From positions 19,074,502 to 19,138,501 of the forward strand of contig NC_089591.1 of the NCBI RefSeq assembly GCF_019320115.1: a stretch of 64,000 nt of DNA, written 5' to 3'. The notes under the pieces are model-generated. The model ran no database searches. It saw nothing but the letters and a program-made list of their open reading frames with translations, and was not told the origin of the DNA. A program made the position numbers and the translations under genes. Positions 25,246 to 35,410 of the stretch are shown here, piece after piece; the first letter of the stretch is position 1; every line of letters starts with the position of its first letter. This stretch comes from Miscanthus floridulus (lineage: Eukaryota > Streptophyta > Magnoliopsida > Poales > Poaceae).

Positions 25246-28045
25246 TCAGGGCCGTCGCCCATTGGGAAACCAGTCTTCATGGCATGGAGCTCGTACCCAG
25301 TTTGGACTTGTGCCGCGGCCAGTGCCACTGCCGCACCATGACGAACGCCATGGAGGGTGATCTCTCAAACACGGACCGGGATGTCTTGGAGACGAGTGTC
25401 GATAGGGGAACCCTAGGCATTGACGATGTCTACGGTCGCGTTCATCGCCAGTTGGAGAGATTCCAACTGTGCTGTCAGGGCTGACAATAATAGGAACAAG
25501 AAGACTATTAAGATGAAGACAATGGAAGTCAGCATAAAAAGCATTCGTGGAGTTCATGTTACCCACCACTGTGGCATTGAATTTGGCCAGCCGTGCCCGA
25601 ACGGCATTGGCCTCCTCTTCGGCGGCATGAAGGGCCGCTTGAGAGACCCCGAGACGAATCTCAAGCTGGCCATTTTCTCGAGTCGCTTTGGAATAGTGGT
25701 TCCGGGCCGCCCTCCACTCTCGGAGAAAGCGCTGGGCGTCGTCGCCATTGTACGAGTCAGAGGAGTCCGACGACGAGGTCAGCGTGGAAGATACAGCATC
25801 AAAGGGCCCGCTGGCCCTAGGAAGAGGATGAGGACTGTCATTCACAACAAACCTGTAGGCGGGTCAGAATAGTTCATCATCATAAATGGGAAATGTCAAC
25901 CTCACCTCATGCGTCGAAGATGCTGGTTCATCGGCATATTCCCCTTTGGGATCTCCTCCGCCACTCGCTTGTCGTGGTTATCCTCACCAGCCATGGATTT
26001 TATTGGATCTACAAGAAGGGAAGGGAATCTCTATAGGGTTTTGGAAGGCGGAGAAGTGCAAAGGAACAGTTGTGAGTGGAGATGTGTTCGAGGCCAAAAC
26101 CATCGGCTGGTATTTGAAGCCATGAAGCAAAGAGGTGAACACCTCGGGAAGTGCGGTAGACAACCACAATTAATAGAAGGCAAATCTTTGCCTCACTAAT
26201 GCCGAAGAGAATACGGCGTTGGGCGACTGAAGGTAGAAAATTGAAGGGTTCTCTTAATGAAAGTCATGTTTTTAGACTTAATTGGATTGAGATCGGAAGT
26301 CTAGGATTGGCTGTTTTAAATCAACTCTTTAGCCAAAACACGAGATGCAACAAGACAGTAGGAAAGTATGGTTATCGTCAGTTTTACACAAGATACATGT
26401 GTTAATCTATGGATTACAAGTTCAAAACATCCTGGATAATTTTCAATATTTCTAGCCAGACAACATCAGCCTCTGCAATCTTTTGCTCATATTCTTTAAC
26501 TATTCCAGGAGTGTTCTCAAGACTACTACGGATGACTCTGCTTCCTTTCACTTTGGCCAATAGTTCCTATTTCTTCTGTTTGGTGGCATCAGGTACTTGG
26601 GCTAGAGTAGACTTGCGACAATCAATAGCAGCCTTCACATTTTCCAGTTCCTTCTCAAGTTCAGCACGTCTGATTTCCAGTTGGGAAAGCTCTAGATCGG
26701 TCCTAAGGGAAGAATTTTTCAAATCATCAATCAGCCGCATCAACTCTTTAGCCTGTTAGAGTTATCCTTGGCCATCAAAGCTTCATGATTGGATAGGTTC
26801 CTCTGAGACTTTTTCACCTTTAGGGCTTGATCTTCAAAAGCAGACAAATATGACAAGACTCTATAGAGGGCTGGAGATGGATTGCCCTTTATAGCCAAGA
26901 AGACTCTGCATTGAATCAGTATCTTGGACCAAATTGGCTACGTTCTTCTCAAGCATTGGCAATATGTGTCTTAGCCAATTTCTAGTCTCTTCCGGTAGAG
27001 CTTCGCTAGAGGAAGTAGCTGACGATCTGATCTCATCTTCATCAAAATATTCCTCAAGATTGAGAGAGTAGCTTTGGGCTAGAGGATCAAGTATCTATGT
27101 ATAAGAGAAATCTTAATTAGAAGGATCGGATTAGCTTATAATAGAATGGACAAGTAAGATGAGATACATTACCTTTTCTATGGTAACTCCTATCTAAAGG
27201 GAAGGAATAGCTAATGATACACCAGTAATATCTGGTTGAATCGGCCTAGAAGTTTCAACATCGGCATCTACAAACATCGAAAGGTTTTTAGTTCATGCCT
27301 GCTATAGAGAGATAAATTGAGCAAATGAATCCCTCACCATTAGTTGTTTGCCGGACTGGAGAATCAACAGTCTGAGTGTTGATGGTAACAAGATCACCTT
27401 CAATGTTGACAGGATCGTTGAGCAGACTATCAGGCTCCTGATCTTGCATAGGTGTTTCATTTGGAAGTATCTAGCATAGTAAAAGGTCAAGTGAAGGGTA
27501 AAAGACTAAGTAAATCAAGAAGTTAAAGGAAATACTTCGACAAGCATCAAAGAAAAAATTCACATTTTCTACCATTGTGGAAGCATCAGTTACTTCCACC
27601 GAAATTGGCTCCTTTTAAGGATCAGCTGAACGAGGTTCGATTGGTGCTGAGTCAAACGCCTGAGACAACAATTCTACACCTAGGGCAGGTTGAGACGTGA
27701 TGCTCGATAACTGTGAAAGAATGGGGTCAGAAGTTGAACATCAGTTCGAGGAAAATATGGACCATTCACCTGAGCAGCTGATGGTCTTGCCCTGTGGACT
27801 CTTTTTCCAGTAGTGGCCTTCTCAGTTGCTCCTTGGACCGCCTTGCGCTTTGGGGATTGATATGTCATAATCATGAGAGCAGCATGAGTCCTCATCAACT
27901 TCTTTAATGAGGGTGCAGTTGATCCCATCCTTGAAACTGGGCATGGCGGCTGGTAATCTATAGGATGCCCTCTCTTATCCAGGCTCAGAGGATCGAGTTC
28001 AATGTCCTGAATGGGTCGGTTAGAACAGTTGGCAAGAGAAGTCAC
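25246..28045 (-). pseudogene. Downstream part of TAT2 antisense gene, with coiled-coil segments
   Basis: Minus-strand pieces follow the plant mobile domain frame: 28045-27680 (Pro/Ser-rich, KRKAVQGATEKATTGKR), a Glu/Lys/Leu heptad-like stretch at about 26759-26570 and a second coiled-coil-like stretch at 25845-25500 (Ala/Glu-rich, EEEANAVRARL). They lie in different frames, so either introns or frameshifts separate them. The order, strand and helical composition suggest the C-terminal part of one antisense gene. Exact exons cannot be set by eye. Confidence 0.45.
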
Positions 28046-29559
28046 TGAGTAATCTCTTTGAAAAGGGAATGCAAGATTACCTCACTATCAAAAGCAAACT
28101 CCCCGTCTAGAGCTATGCATAGAAGGTGGACCAACACATAGAAGAGATGGGAGCGCCATTCTTGCCACCAAGAGTCAAAGAGATTGGAAGAAAAGCTAGC
28201 CCTGACCCAGTCATGCAAGTAAAGGGAAGGAAGGTCTGATCCCAATTGAAAGACTCTAGAAGCTTCAAACACCTCACTGATATATTCTCTCGGCTTTAGT
28301 ATGTTCTTGAAAAACAGGTGAGGGGGGAGTTGACCGAGACCAAACTGACGGGCCACAAACGAAGGGTTGTAAAACTCATAGGTTGGAGGGTTGCCTAGGA
28401 TGGAGGAGCCTTTAACCATTTTGCCACGACCATGATGAAATTTGGCTAGAAGAACACAGGGCTTGATAAAGGAATTGAAGATCTTAGCCACTGTCCCGTC
28501 CAAACAGCCGGATTCAAATTAGAATTTGAATGCGAAAGTTAGTTCATCATTCTCATTTTAAGGTAGCCAAGTCAGGACAACTGCATCAAACCCCTTGTAG
28601 AACTTTTTGAAGAGATGGTCAACATCGAAGTCAATTATTTTGGCCTATGCAGCCTCACCATAGCTCGTACACTGATGAGTTCTTCCTTCTTCGCCTCTAT
28701 ATTCCTCATCAAAGTTAGAGGAAGGAAAGCTCAAGTCTCTAAGATCAGGCCTTACAATCTTATGCATATACAAATTGAGCCATAGTTGTATCAGACACCA
28801 AGGACCGCTGATAGTCTGAATTAGTTCATTCTTTAGTAATTGGGCAGCCACCTGGTACATCAGATGATAAGCAGCTCCTAGCAGATATTTTCCAAGAGGA
28901 ATATCCTTGCCTAATGCTAGGTGCTCTGCCATGAGTTTCTGATTGTAGGTTGGACCACAAGATGACCCACAGAAAACAAATCTCTCTAGCCACATGTTTA
29001 GGAAGGCCACGTATTCCCTTTCGCTGACAATTGATCCATCTCCAACGTGGTTCAAAATATAACTGGCCCATCCTATACAGTTCGCTATTTTTGCTAATCT
29101 CTTGGAGCCAGCACTCAAGTACTCATAAGGCTGCATTGATCCAGTGACTCTAAGGCTGGTCAACATGTAAACATTGGCCAGGGTGATGGTCATTAGACCG
29201 TGACCAAAAATAAAAGCATTCAGAGCGTTGGACCAAAAATAAGAAGAAGAGATCAAGAGTAAATCACTCCTCTCCATGTCGGACAATGAGAGTGTCAAGC
29301 ATTGATTCAGATCATAAAGCTCCCAATCTCCACCCCTTTTCTCGGATATCCTACGAAACCAATTTCTCCATCCCTTAGGCGCTTTAGGCCAGTTTTTGAA
29401 GGGAGTTTTATTCTAGGAGGATGAATCCACTACAGACTGTTTAAAGGGGATCTGGTTGGTTTCTTAATGAATAAAATCGGATGGATCAGGATCACCCATA
29501 GGCTCGAGAAAATAGACATTAGGGACGACAGCTGATGGAATTAAGATTTCGTTCCTCAT
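28042..29559 (-). pseudogene. Antisense plant mobile domain frame of TAT2
   Basis: A single minus-strand frame runs from the ATG at 29559 to 28042 (about 505 codons), broken by stops at 29464, 29413, 28645, 28558 and 28519. It contains SYFWSNALNAFIFGHGLMT followed by LANVYMLTSLRV, the pattern of the plant mobile domain found in Tat-type elements and in a few host silencing-related genes. The later part has LGQLPPHLFF and WVRASFSSNLF. It is antisense to TAT2 gag. The role of these antisense frames is not settled; they are known as extra frames in Tat elements. This copy is dead. Confidence 0.65.
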
Positions 29560-29934
29560 TTCCTAGCAATCGGATGAAATAAGTTTAGAAAGAGAAGAAA
29601 TATAGGGTAGCAGTCGGTACTTGGAGAACGGAAATTTGGAAGCATACCTCAAGGATGTGGTCGTTGGTTGCCATCACAGCCGGAATAGGTTCAGATTTGA
29701 CGAAGATAGCTTGAATGACGGCTTGATGGAACAGCGGATTGGCTAAGGTTTGAGGCCTTGGCGATGATGGCGTCGACGGTTAAGGTTGGCTTGAGAAGGA
29801 AGGAGAGAGCAAACAGGCCGAATGAGTCAGAAAAGATACTATTAGGACATTATGTAATATTCGGCTTGGGGCAAATTGGTTGCGGCATGGTAAATGGATA
29901 AATAGGAATTTTGGAATAAAATCACTTTTATCCC

Positions 29935-29947
29935 AAAATTGGGGGCA
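29935..29947 (+). promoter_or_regulatory. Polypurine tract of TAT2
   Basis: AAAATTGGGGGCA directly precedes the 3' LTR start TGTGTTTACACC. It marks 29948 as the start of the 3' LTR and fixes TAT2 as a plus-strand element. Confidence 0.65.
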
Positions 29948-31616
29948 TGTGTTTACACCAAAATTTGGGAGAAGAACGTGGGAACTCGCTGGCTTCCGAA
30001 ATTGTGCCAATCAAGGAATAGATTGCGTAAGGATCGCATCAGCCGATTCATATGAATTTGGAATCGGATCTCTTGGGATGACGTTAGCAGATAGCGATGA
30101 TGAGCTACGGTTGGCGACAGGAAACTACATATCAGTCTCTACAAAAAAAGGAAGGGTTAGGGTCCAAGTTATCTTAAATTAGGAATATTTTCTTTTGCCA
30201 AAAAATTATAACGAATCATGCTCGACTAGGATTCATGTTTAGGCTCTGGGTATAAATACCAAACCCCTGCTATTGTAAAGGACACAATCAATCTAATTTA
30301 TAAGTCATTTACTTTTTTAGCTCTGGCCACCCTTAGGAGTAGGAGTAGAGTAGATCTCGGTGAGCTCTTCAGCAAGTATGACTGCATCGATCTGGTCGAC
30401 CTCCACTGCTTGTTCTAAGTACCGTCATGGCTTATACCTCTGTTCATACGGCTGCATCGATCCGGTCGACCTCCACTGCGACTCTGGTATAAGTTAGTTA
30501 TCGATTCTTGCCTAGTTCAAGTATGGCTGCATTGATCCGGTCGACCCCCACTACATGAACTAGATCAAGGTCAATTTATTGACTCTATCTTAGAATGGCA
30601 TTCTTTGGTAGATTCATTAAGTTACCGATATTGCTTATTGCTTTCATTATTTATTAAATTACAGCAATAACACTCTTCCCAATTGAGATTGATCTAGATC
30701 TACCTTATATCTTTTTTAGCCCATAGTTTGTTAATCTAAAACTGGTCTAATCTACACATTAAACGATGAGTTACATTTTATCGGCTGTTTTACATCAATC
30801 TTGATCGTGCATAGCGTGCGGTTAAAGCATGTTGTGTCTTGAGTAGATTTGTTAGCTAGTGAAAACCGTTCCATGGCCCGTTATCATGGCCTGTGTGATT
30901 TTGCCTCACACCCCATTGTTAGCACCATGGAGTGGGGATCATTATTTGGTAGATCTATTCCTGATGAGGCATGACTTTAACTGTGCGCTATGCCTAAATC
31001 GGCTGTTTTAGCCGATGTCGAGTGCTTCCATGAACAGTTCGCATCACGAGACCATTGAAGTAAAGATAGGTTGAAAGATGTGTTAACCCCATGATCTTAT
31101 TATTGTATTATGGCCTGCATGATTCTACCTCATGCCCCACTGATATTAGTAATGAGTTAGGGTCATCGAGTCTATTGTTATTTCTATGGCCTACATGATT
31201 CTGCCTCATGCCCCACTAGTCATAGCGATAGATGAGATCTAACATGTTCACTAGATTTATCTTTATTAAATGGTTAAATGGTGTTGAATTGTTTCTTTAT
31301 ATAGAAAGGGGTTCAATTACTTGTAATCATTGGCTTAGCATAAACCAATCATTGTTGACATCTTATTGCCATTGATTAATATTTGTACACATAATGACAT
31401 TTATCCTGAATGATAACCGATTCTTCTTATACAACCCTACGAGCTTTAACTGATTTATTCTCATGAATATGCTAGAATCGACTATTTAGTTGATCTCCTT
31501 TCATATTGGCTTTTAGAGCCACACATTCGGGACTGTCTAGCAACACCAGGATGTTCCGCCCTTAATTACTGATAAACTTTCTCTCCTTCTCAATTATAGG
31601 GTCAAATTGACTGGCA
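29948..31616 (+). repeat. 3' LTR of TAT2
   Basis: It has the same content and order as the 5' LTR, with scattered substitutions. TATA box at 30251-30260. It ends ...TGACTGGCA, after which Helitron sequence resumes (31617-31809). Confidence 0.75.
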
Positions 31617-31809
31617 CGTCTCAGGAGGAGTGCGTAGGATCAACCATCCCTGCGCTGATGCTAGGCGGATCTACAGCTCCATCGAGGAGACCCTTCTGGC
31701 TTGCTGTGTGTGTCCTCGGCATGGGACAAAAATTCTGTGTCGATAGATCCATGTGTTTTTAGTACAAAAGTTTAGTTATCCCGTAGCAACGCACGGGCAG
31801 GCTACCTAG
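31617..31809 (+). other. Helitron right end after TAT2, with terminal hairpin and CTAG
   Basis: About 190 bases of Helitron lie to the right of TAT2. The end has hairpin arms CCCGT (31780-31784) and ACGGG (31793-31797), then CTAG at 31806-31809 and a host T. The GCAACGCACGGGC core is the common grass Helitron 3' terminus, as I recall it. Confidence 0.8.
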
Positions 31810-31899
31810 TATCCCTTAATTAGGAAACTTTCTTGCTTTTGACATCATTGGCCGATCTCTTCCTTTTTAGGATAAGCTTACCATTTTTTAGTGTAAACA
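31810..31899 (-). repeat. LTR of TAT1, 5' terminal piece displaced by Helitron
   Basis: On the minus strand it starts TGTTTACACTAAAAAATGG, close to the TAT2 LTR start (TGTTTACACCAAAATTTGG). It runs to the Helitron border, where it joins 16171. With 14395-16171 it makes an LTR of about 1.87 kb, near the TAT2 LTR length. Confidence 0.7.
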
Positions 31900-31938
31900 C
31901 TTTGTTTTTACCTTTCTTTTCTTTTTTACTCTTTTCTA

Positions 31939-33450
31939 ATGGAGCAACCTACCATTCTAAACCTTTCTACTTCCAAGGGTGAGTTTGTTGAACCACCACA
32001 ATCATCGAAGCCAATCATAGCTTCTAGTTAGAAACTCTGCCCTGGCTTCATAGCCATGGTTTGGGAATAGACCTTCTTGGGGTTGGATTACGATAATCCC
32101 TACCATCACCTATGGGAGTTTGAGCAGCTCTGTGCTTGCCTGGCCATTTTAGGCATGTCACAAGAAACACTTCGATGGAAGTTGTTTCCTTTCTCAGTTG
32201 CTAAGAGGGCAAAACAATGTATGCCCACAACGTAGGGAAGGTAGTTGATGATCAGGAAGAACTAAGGAACATATTCTATCTTGCGTTCTTCCCTATATCC
32301 CGAATCGCTGCCCTACGACAAGAGATCCTTAGCTTCCAACAAAAAGAGAAGGAAACCATAGGCACGGCTTGGAATAGATTCTCAATTTTAACGAGATTTG
32401 GCCTAGACTTGTCTATACTCAACCATGTGCTTTTGCAGCATTTCTGGTTAGGGCTTAGCAAGGAATCTGCCCTACAGCTCGATATAGCTGCTAGAGGGTT
32501 GTTTACCCATAAAACCACAATGGAAGGAGAAGCTCTCCTAGACCACATTTTAGAGAACACTCCTACGCTAGAACCCCTCCGTGTAGATCCTGAGCCAAGC
32601 CATGAGAAAGTCTCTTTGGCTGAGGATGAACCCAAACCACCCTTAGAGAGACCCCTGCCCAAACCAAAAGATCCAAAGGAAGGTTTCCAAACTTTGGACC
32701 TTCTATGTTTCGAGGATGATTTTTTTGAAGATTTTGGAAATACCTCAAAATACTCATGCCAAAAGAGGCCACCTGTTCCTGTCACTCCTCTTGAGTCTTT
32801 AGATGACACATTTCTTAAAGAAATCATCAAGGAGTTGATTACTTTAATGAGCAATGAATGGGTAGATGAAGTGGAGCACTCTTCTAAAGAAATTCAGATT
32901 CACACCCCTTCTCTACCCATTCAAGGCAAGGTTGCAAGAATCATGGTGGACCTTCTTTATAATCCCACTGTTGGGGCAAATCTTATGTCTGTTTCTTTTA
33001 CTCACACCTACTTAGGTGATGAAGCACTTGCTCTGACATCTAAACATTTAAGAGTTGCAAAAATGATCGAGCCTAAAAGGACTTGGGATTCTCCACAACA
33101 TTATGATTCATCATAACAATGTGGAGATGGCCCTTGATTTCCATGTCTTTGACATAACAGATTTCGACATCATGATAGGGCATCCCTTAGAAAAACTTAT
33201 CATGGAGCCTCCGTCGTCAAGGGCATTGGATGTAAAGTTAGGAAGGGATACATTTTCCATTCCTATCACTCGAGCTAAAAACTCAGTGGTAGGATCCCTC
33301 CCCTATCCTAACATGCCCAAGGAAGTTATGTCAGTTTTACCCTTCGATTCTCCTGAGTCATCTTTAGAAAAGGATGCAAAACTCTTAATAGAAAAAGAGG
33401 ATGACTTAGGGGAAACCATAGATCTTCCCCAAGAGGAAGCACTAGCATGA
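31939..33450 (+). pseudogene. Decayed Athila-like gag and protease region
   Basis: The gag start is the ATG at 31939 (MEQPTILNLS). The frame has early stops and a one-base loss near 32218, after which 32217-33116 is open for 299 codons. Residues NPYHHLWEFEQLCACL, then FFPISRIAALRQEIL, then TIGTAWNRFS are the Athila gag core. DLLYNPTVGANLMS near 32950 marks the protease-like region. The frame changes again at 33103-33450 (DFDIMIGHPLEKL). Particle-forming protein; not functional here. Confidence 0.8.
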
Positions 33451-33599
33451 CCTCTGGTTGAGCTAAAACCCTTGCCCACTGGCCTACGTTATGTTTTCCT
33501 AAATGGCGACAAAGAAACTCCTAAAATCATTACGATAAGATTTCTGATGAGGAGACATCCAAAGTCATTGCCATCTTAGAAAAACATAGGTCGGTCTTT

Positions 33600-34998
33600 G
33601 AGTATTCTTTGTAAGATCTCAAGGGGATTAGCCCAACTCTCTGTACCCATCACATTCTGATTGACCCTTCGAGTACTCCTATTCGAGAGCCTTAGCATAG
33701 GCTCAACAATGTGATGAGGGAAGCATGAAGAAGGAAGTCCTCAAATTTCTTCACGCTGGGATAATCTATCCCATACCACATAGTGACTGGGTTAGTCTTG
33801 TTGAAGTGGTTCCAAACAAAGGAGGCATGGTAGTCACTGAAAACAATAAAAATGAGTTAATTCAACAACAAACTGTCATGGGGTGGAGAATGTTATTGAT
33901 TACCAAAAACTCAATGCGGCAACAAAGAAAGACGACTTCCCACTGCCTTCCATTGATAAAATGTTAGAGCGGTTGGCAAAGCATTCTTTCTTCTATTTTC
34001 TCGATCATTATTCAAGGTATCATCAGATTCCCATCCACCCCGATGATCAGATCAAGACGACATTTACATGCCTGTATGGAACATATGCTTATCGCAGAAT
34101 ATCATTCGGGTTGTGTAATGCGCCCGCGTCATTCCAACGATGCATGATGTCTATTTTCTCAGACATGATTAAAGAGATCATGGAGGTTTTCATGGATGAT
34201 TTTTTGGTCTATGGCAAAAACCTTTGACCGCTGTCTGGAGAATCTAGATAAAGTCTTGCAAAGATGCCAAGAGAAGGACCTAGTACTTAACTAGGAAAAG
34301 TGCCACTTTATGGTCCGTGAAGGCATTGTTCTTGGGGACCTCATGTCCAAGAGGGGGATTGAGGTAGATAAGACCAAGATAGAGGTCACTGAACAACTAC
34401 CACCCCCATGAACATAAAAGGGATCTGCAACTTCCTAGGTCATACAGGGTTCTATAGGCGGTTTATCAAGGATTTTTCATAAATTGCTAGGCCCCTCAAG
34501 AACCTATTAGCTAAGGATGCACCATTTGAGTTCACAGATGAGTACTTAACTGCTTTTCACACTCTCAAAAAAGCACTCATCTCAGCGTCAATCATCTAGC
34601 CACCCAATTGGTTGCTGCCGTTCGAGATCATATGTGATGCTAGTGACTATGTTGTTGGTGCGGTCCTTGGCCAAACCAAAGATAAAAAGTATCACGCAAT
34701 CGCATACACTAGCAAAATGCTGATAGGAGCACAACTTAATTATGCCACCATAGAAAAAGAGCTCTTAGCAGTTATTTTTGCTATCGACAAGTTTAGGTCT
34801 TACTTAGTGGGTGCAAAAGTTATCATTTATACTGATCATGCTGCACTTCAATATTTGCTTACTAAGAAAGATGCTAAACCTAGATTAATAAGATGGATTC
34901 TCTTACTCCAAGAATGTGACCTTGAAATAAAAGATAAAAAGGGAGTAGAGAATATTGTTGCAGATCATTTGTCGCGTATGCAAGTCACTAACATGTAG
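33600..34998 (+). pseudogene. Decayed Athila-like RT and RNase H
   Basis: RT begins near 33720 (AGIIYPI, then VVPNKGGM) and continues in another frame at 33883-34227 with KLNAATKKDDFPLP, HQIPIHPDDQ, FGLCNAPASFQRCM and the catalytic VFMDDF box. From 34228 to 34611 the connecting region is readable but broken by stops and shifts. RNase H is open at 34612-34998 ([16 protein letters not shown], then [11 protein letters not shown], then [10 protein letters not shown]). This would copy RNA to DNA. Several frameshifts make it non-functional. Confidence 0.85.
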
Positions 34999-35410
34999 GA
35001 ACTACCAATAAATGACTTCCTACGCGACGACATGCTACTCAAGGTGACGGACTCCAACCTGTGGTATGCAAACATCATGAACTTCATGGTTGCAGGCTAT
35101 GTTCCACCGGGTGAAAATAGAAGAAAATTGCAAGTTGAAAGCCAACGTCACATTTGGGATGATTAGTATCTGTACTGTGTATGTTCGGATGGCCTGCTAA
35201 GGAGATGCGTGCCAATAGCGGAGGGGCTGCAAATCATTGAAAGATGCCATGTAGCTATGTACGGTGGCCATTACAGAGTGTTCTGCACACAAGCCAAAAT
35301 CTGGCAGTGCGGATTCTTTTGGCCAACGATGTACGAGGACACTAAGGAGTTCATCCAAAGGTGTTGGAAGTGCCAATTCTAAGGAAGCATCAACACTCGT
35401 AATGCAATGC
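34999..35410 (+). pseudogene. Athila-like integrase N-terminus, truncated by Sirevirus
   Basis: It keeps the integrase zinc finger residues (CHVAMYGGHY, then RCWKCQ), with a stop near 35166. The catalytic core is missing because the Sirevirus LTR starts at 35411. The five bases before it, AATGC, are the expected target duplication; the partner is outside the window. Confidence 0.75.

Larger units (their letters stand above)
19930..31616 (+). mobile_element. TAT2: non-autonomous Tat-like Ty3/gypsy element with antisense frame
   Basis: Two LTRs of about 1.67 kb (19930-21602 and 29948-31616) bracket a gag and protease on +, then about 5 kb whose only long frames are on -. A polypurine tract precedes the 3' LTR. 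I see no RT, RNase H or integrase. The gag and protease style and the antisense plant mobile domain frame fit the Tat clade. The LTR ends are slightly uncertain, since the shared sequence runs through ...TGACTGGCA and the 5' copy has lost its TG start, and no clear target duplication was found. Confidence 0.75.
16172..31809 (+). mobile_element. Helitron with captured gene fragments, interrupted by TAT2
   Basis: The 5' end starts TCTCCTACAACTAAAAAG directly after a host A (16171). The 3' end has a CCCGT...ACGGG hairpin (31780-31797), eight bases, then CTAG (31806-31809) before a host T (31810). Helitrons insert between A and T, make no target duplication, and end in a hairpin plus CTRR. Removing 16172-31809 rejoins the two pieces of the TAT1 LTR, which independently confirms both ends. 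Without TAT2 the Helitron is about 3.95 kb. No Rep/helicase frame is seen, so it is non-autonomous. Confidence 0.8.
31900..35410 (+). mobile_element. Athila-like Ty3/gypsy element, middle part
   Basis: It carries gag, protease, RT, RNase H and the integrase zinc finger in Athila style. The left part was cut off when TAT1 inserted just before gag (border 31899/31900). The right part is cut inside integrase by the Sirevirus (border 35410/35411). Neither LTR is visible in the window. It is the oldest layer of the nested stack here. Confidence 0.8.

Noticed and set aside
26409..26759. Plus-strand frame of 116 codons
   Set aside because: It is the reverse of a better minus-strand coiled-coil segment of the TAT2 antisense gene.
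29948..31616. 5' LTR of a third Tat element
   Set aside because: The sequence after it resembles the post-LTR start slightly (cacgtct), but a polypurine tract precedes it and Helitron sequence follows, so a 3' LTR fits better.
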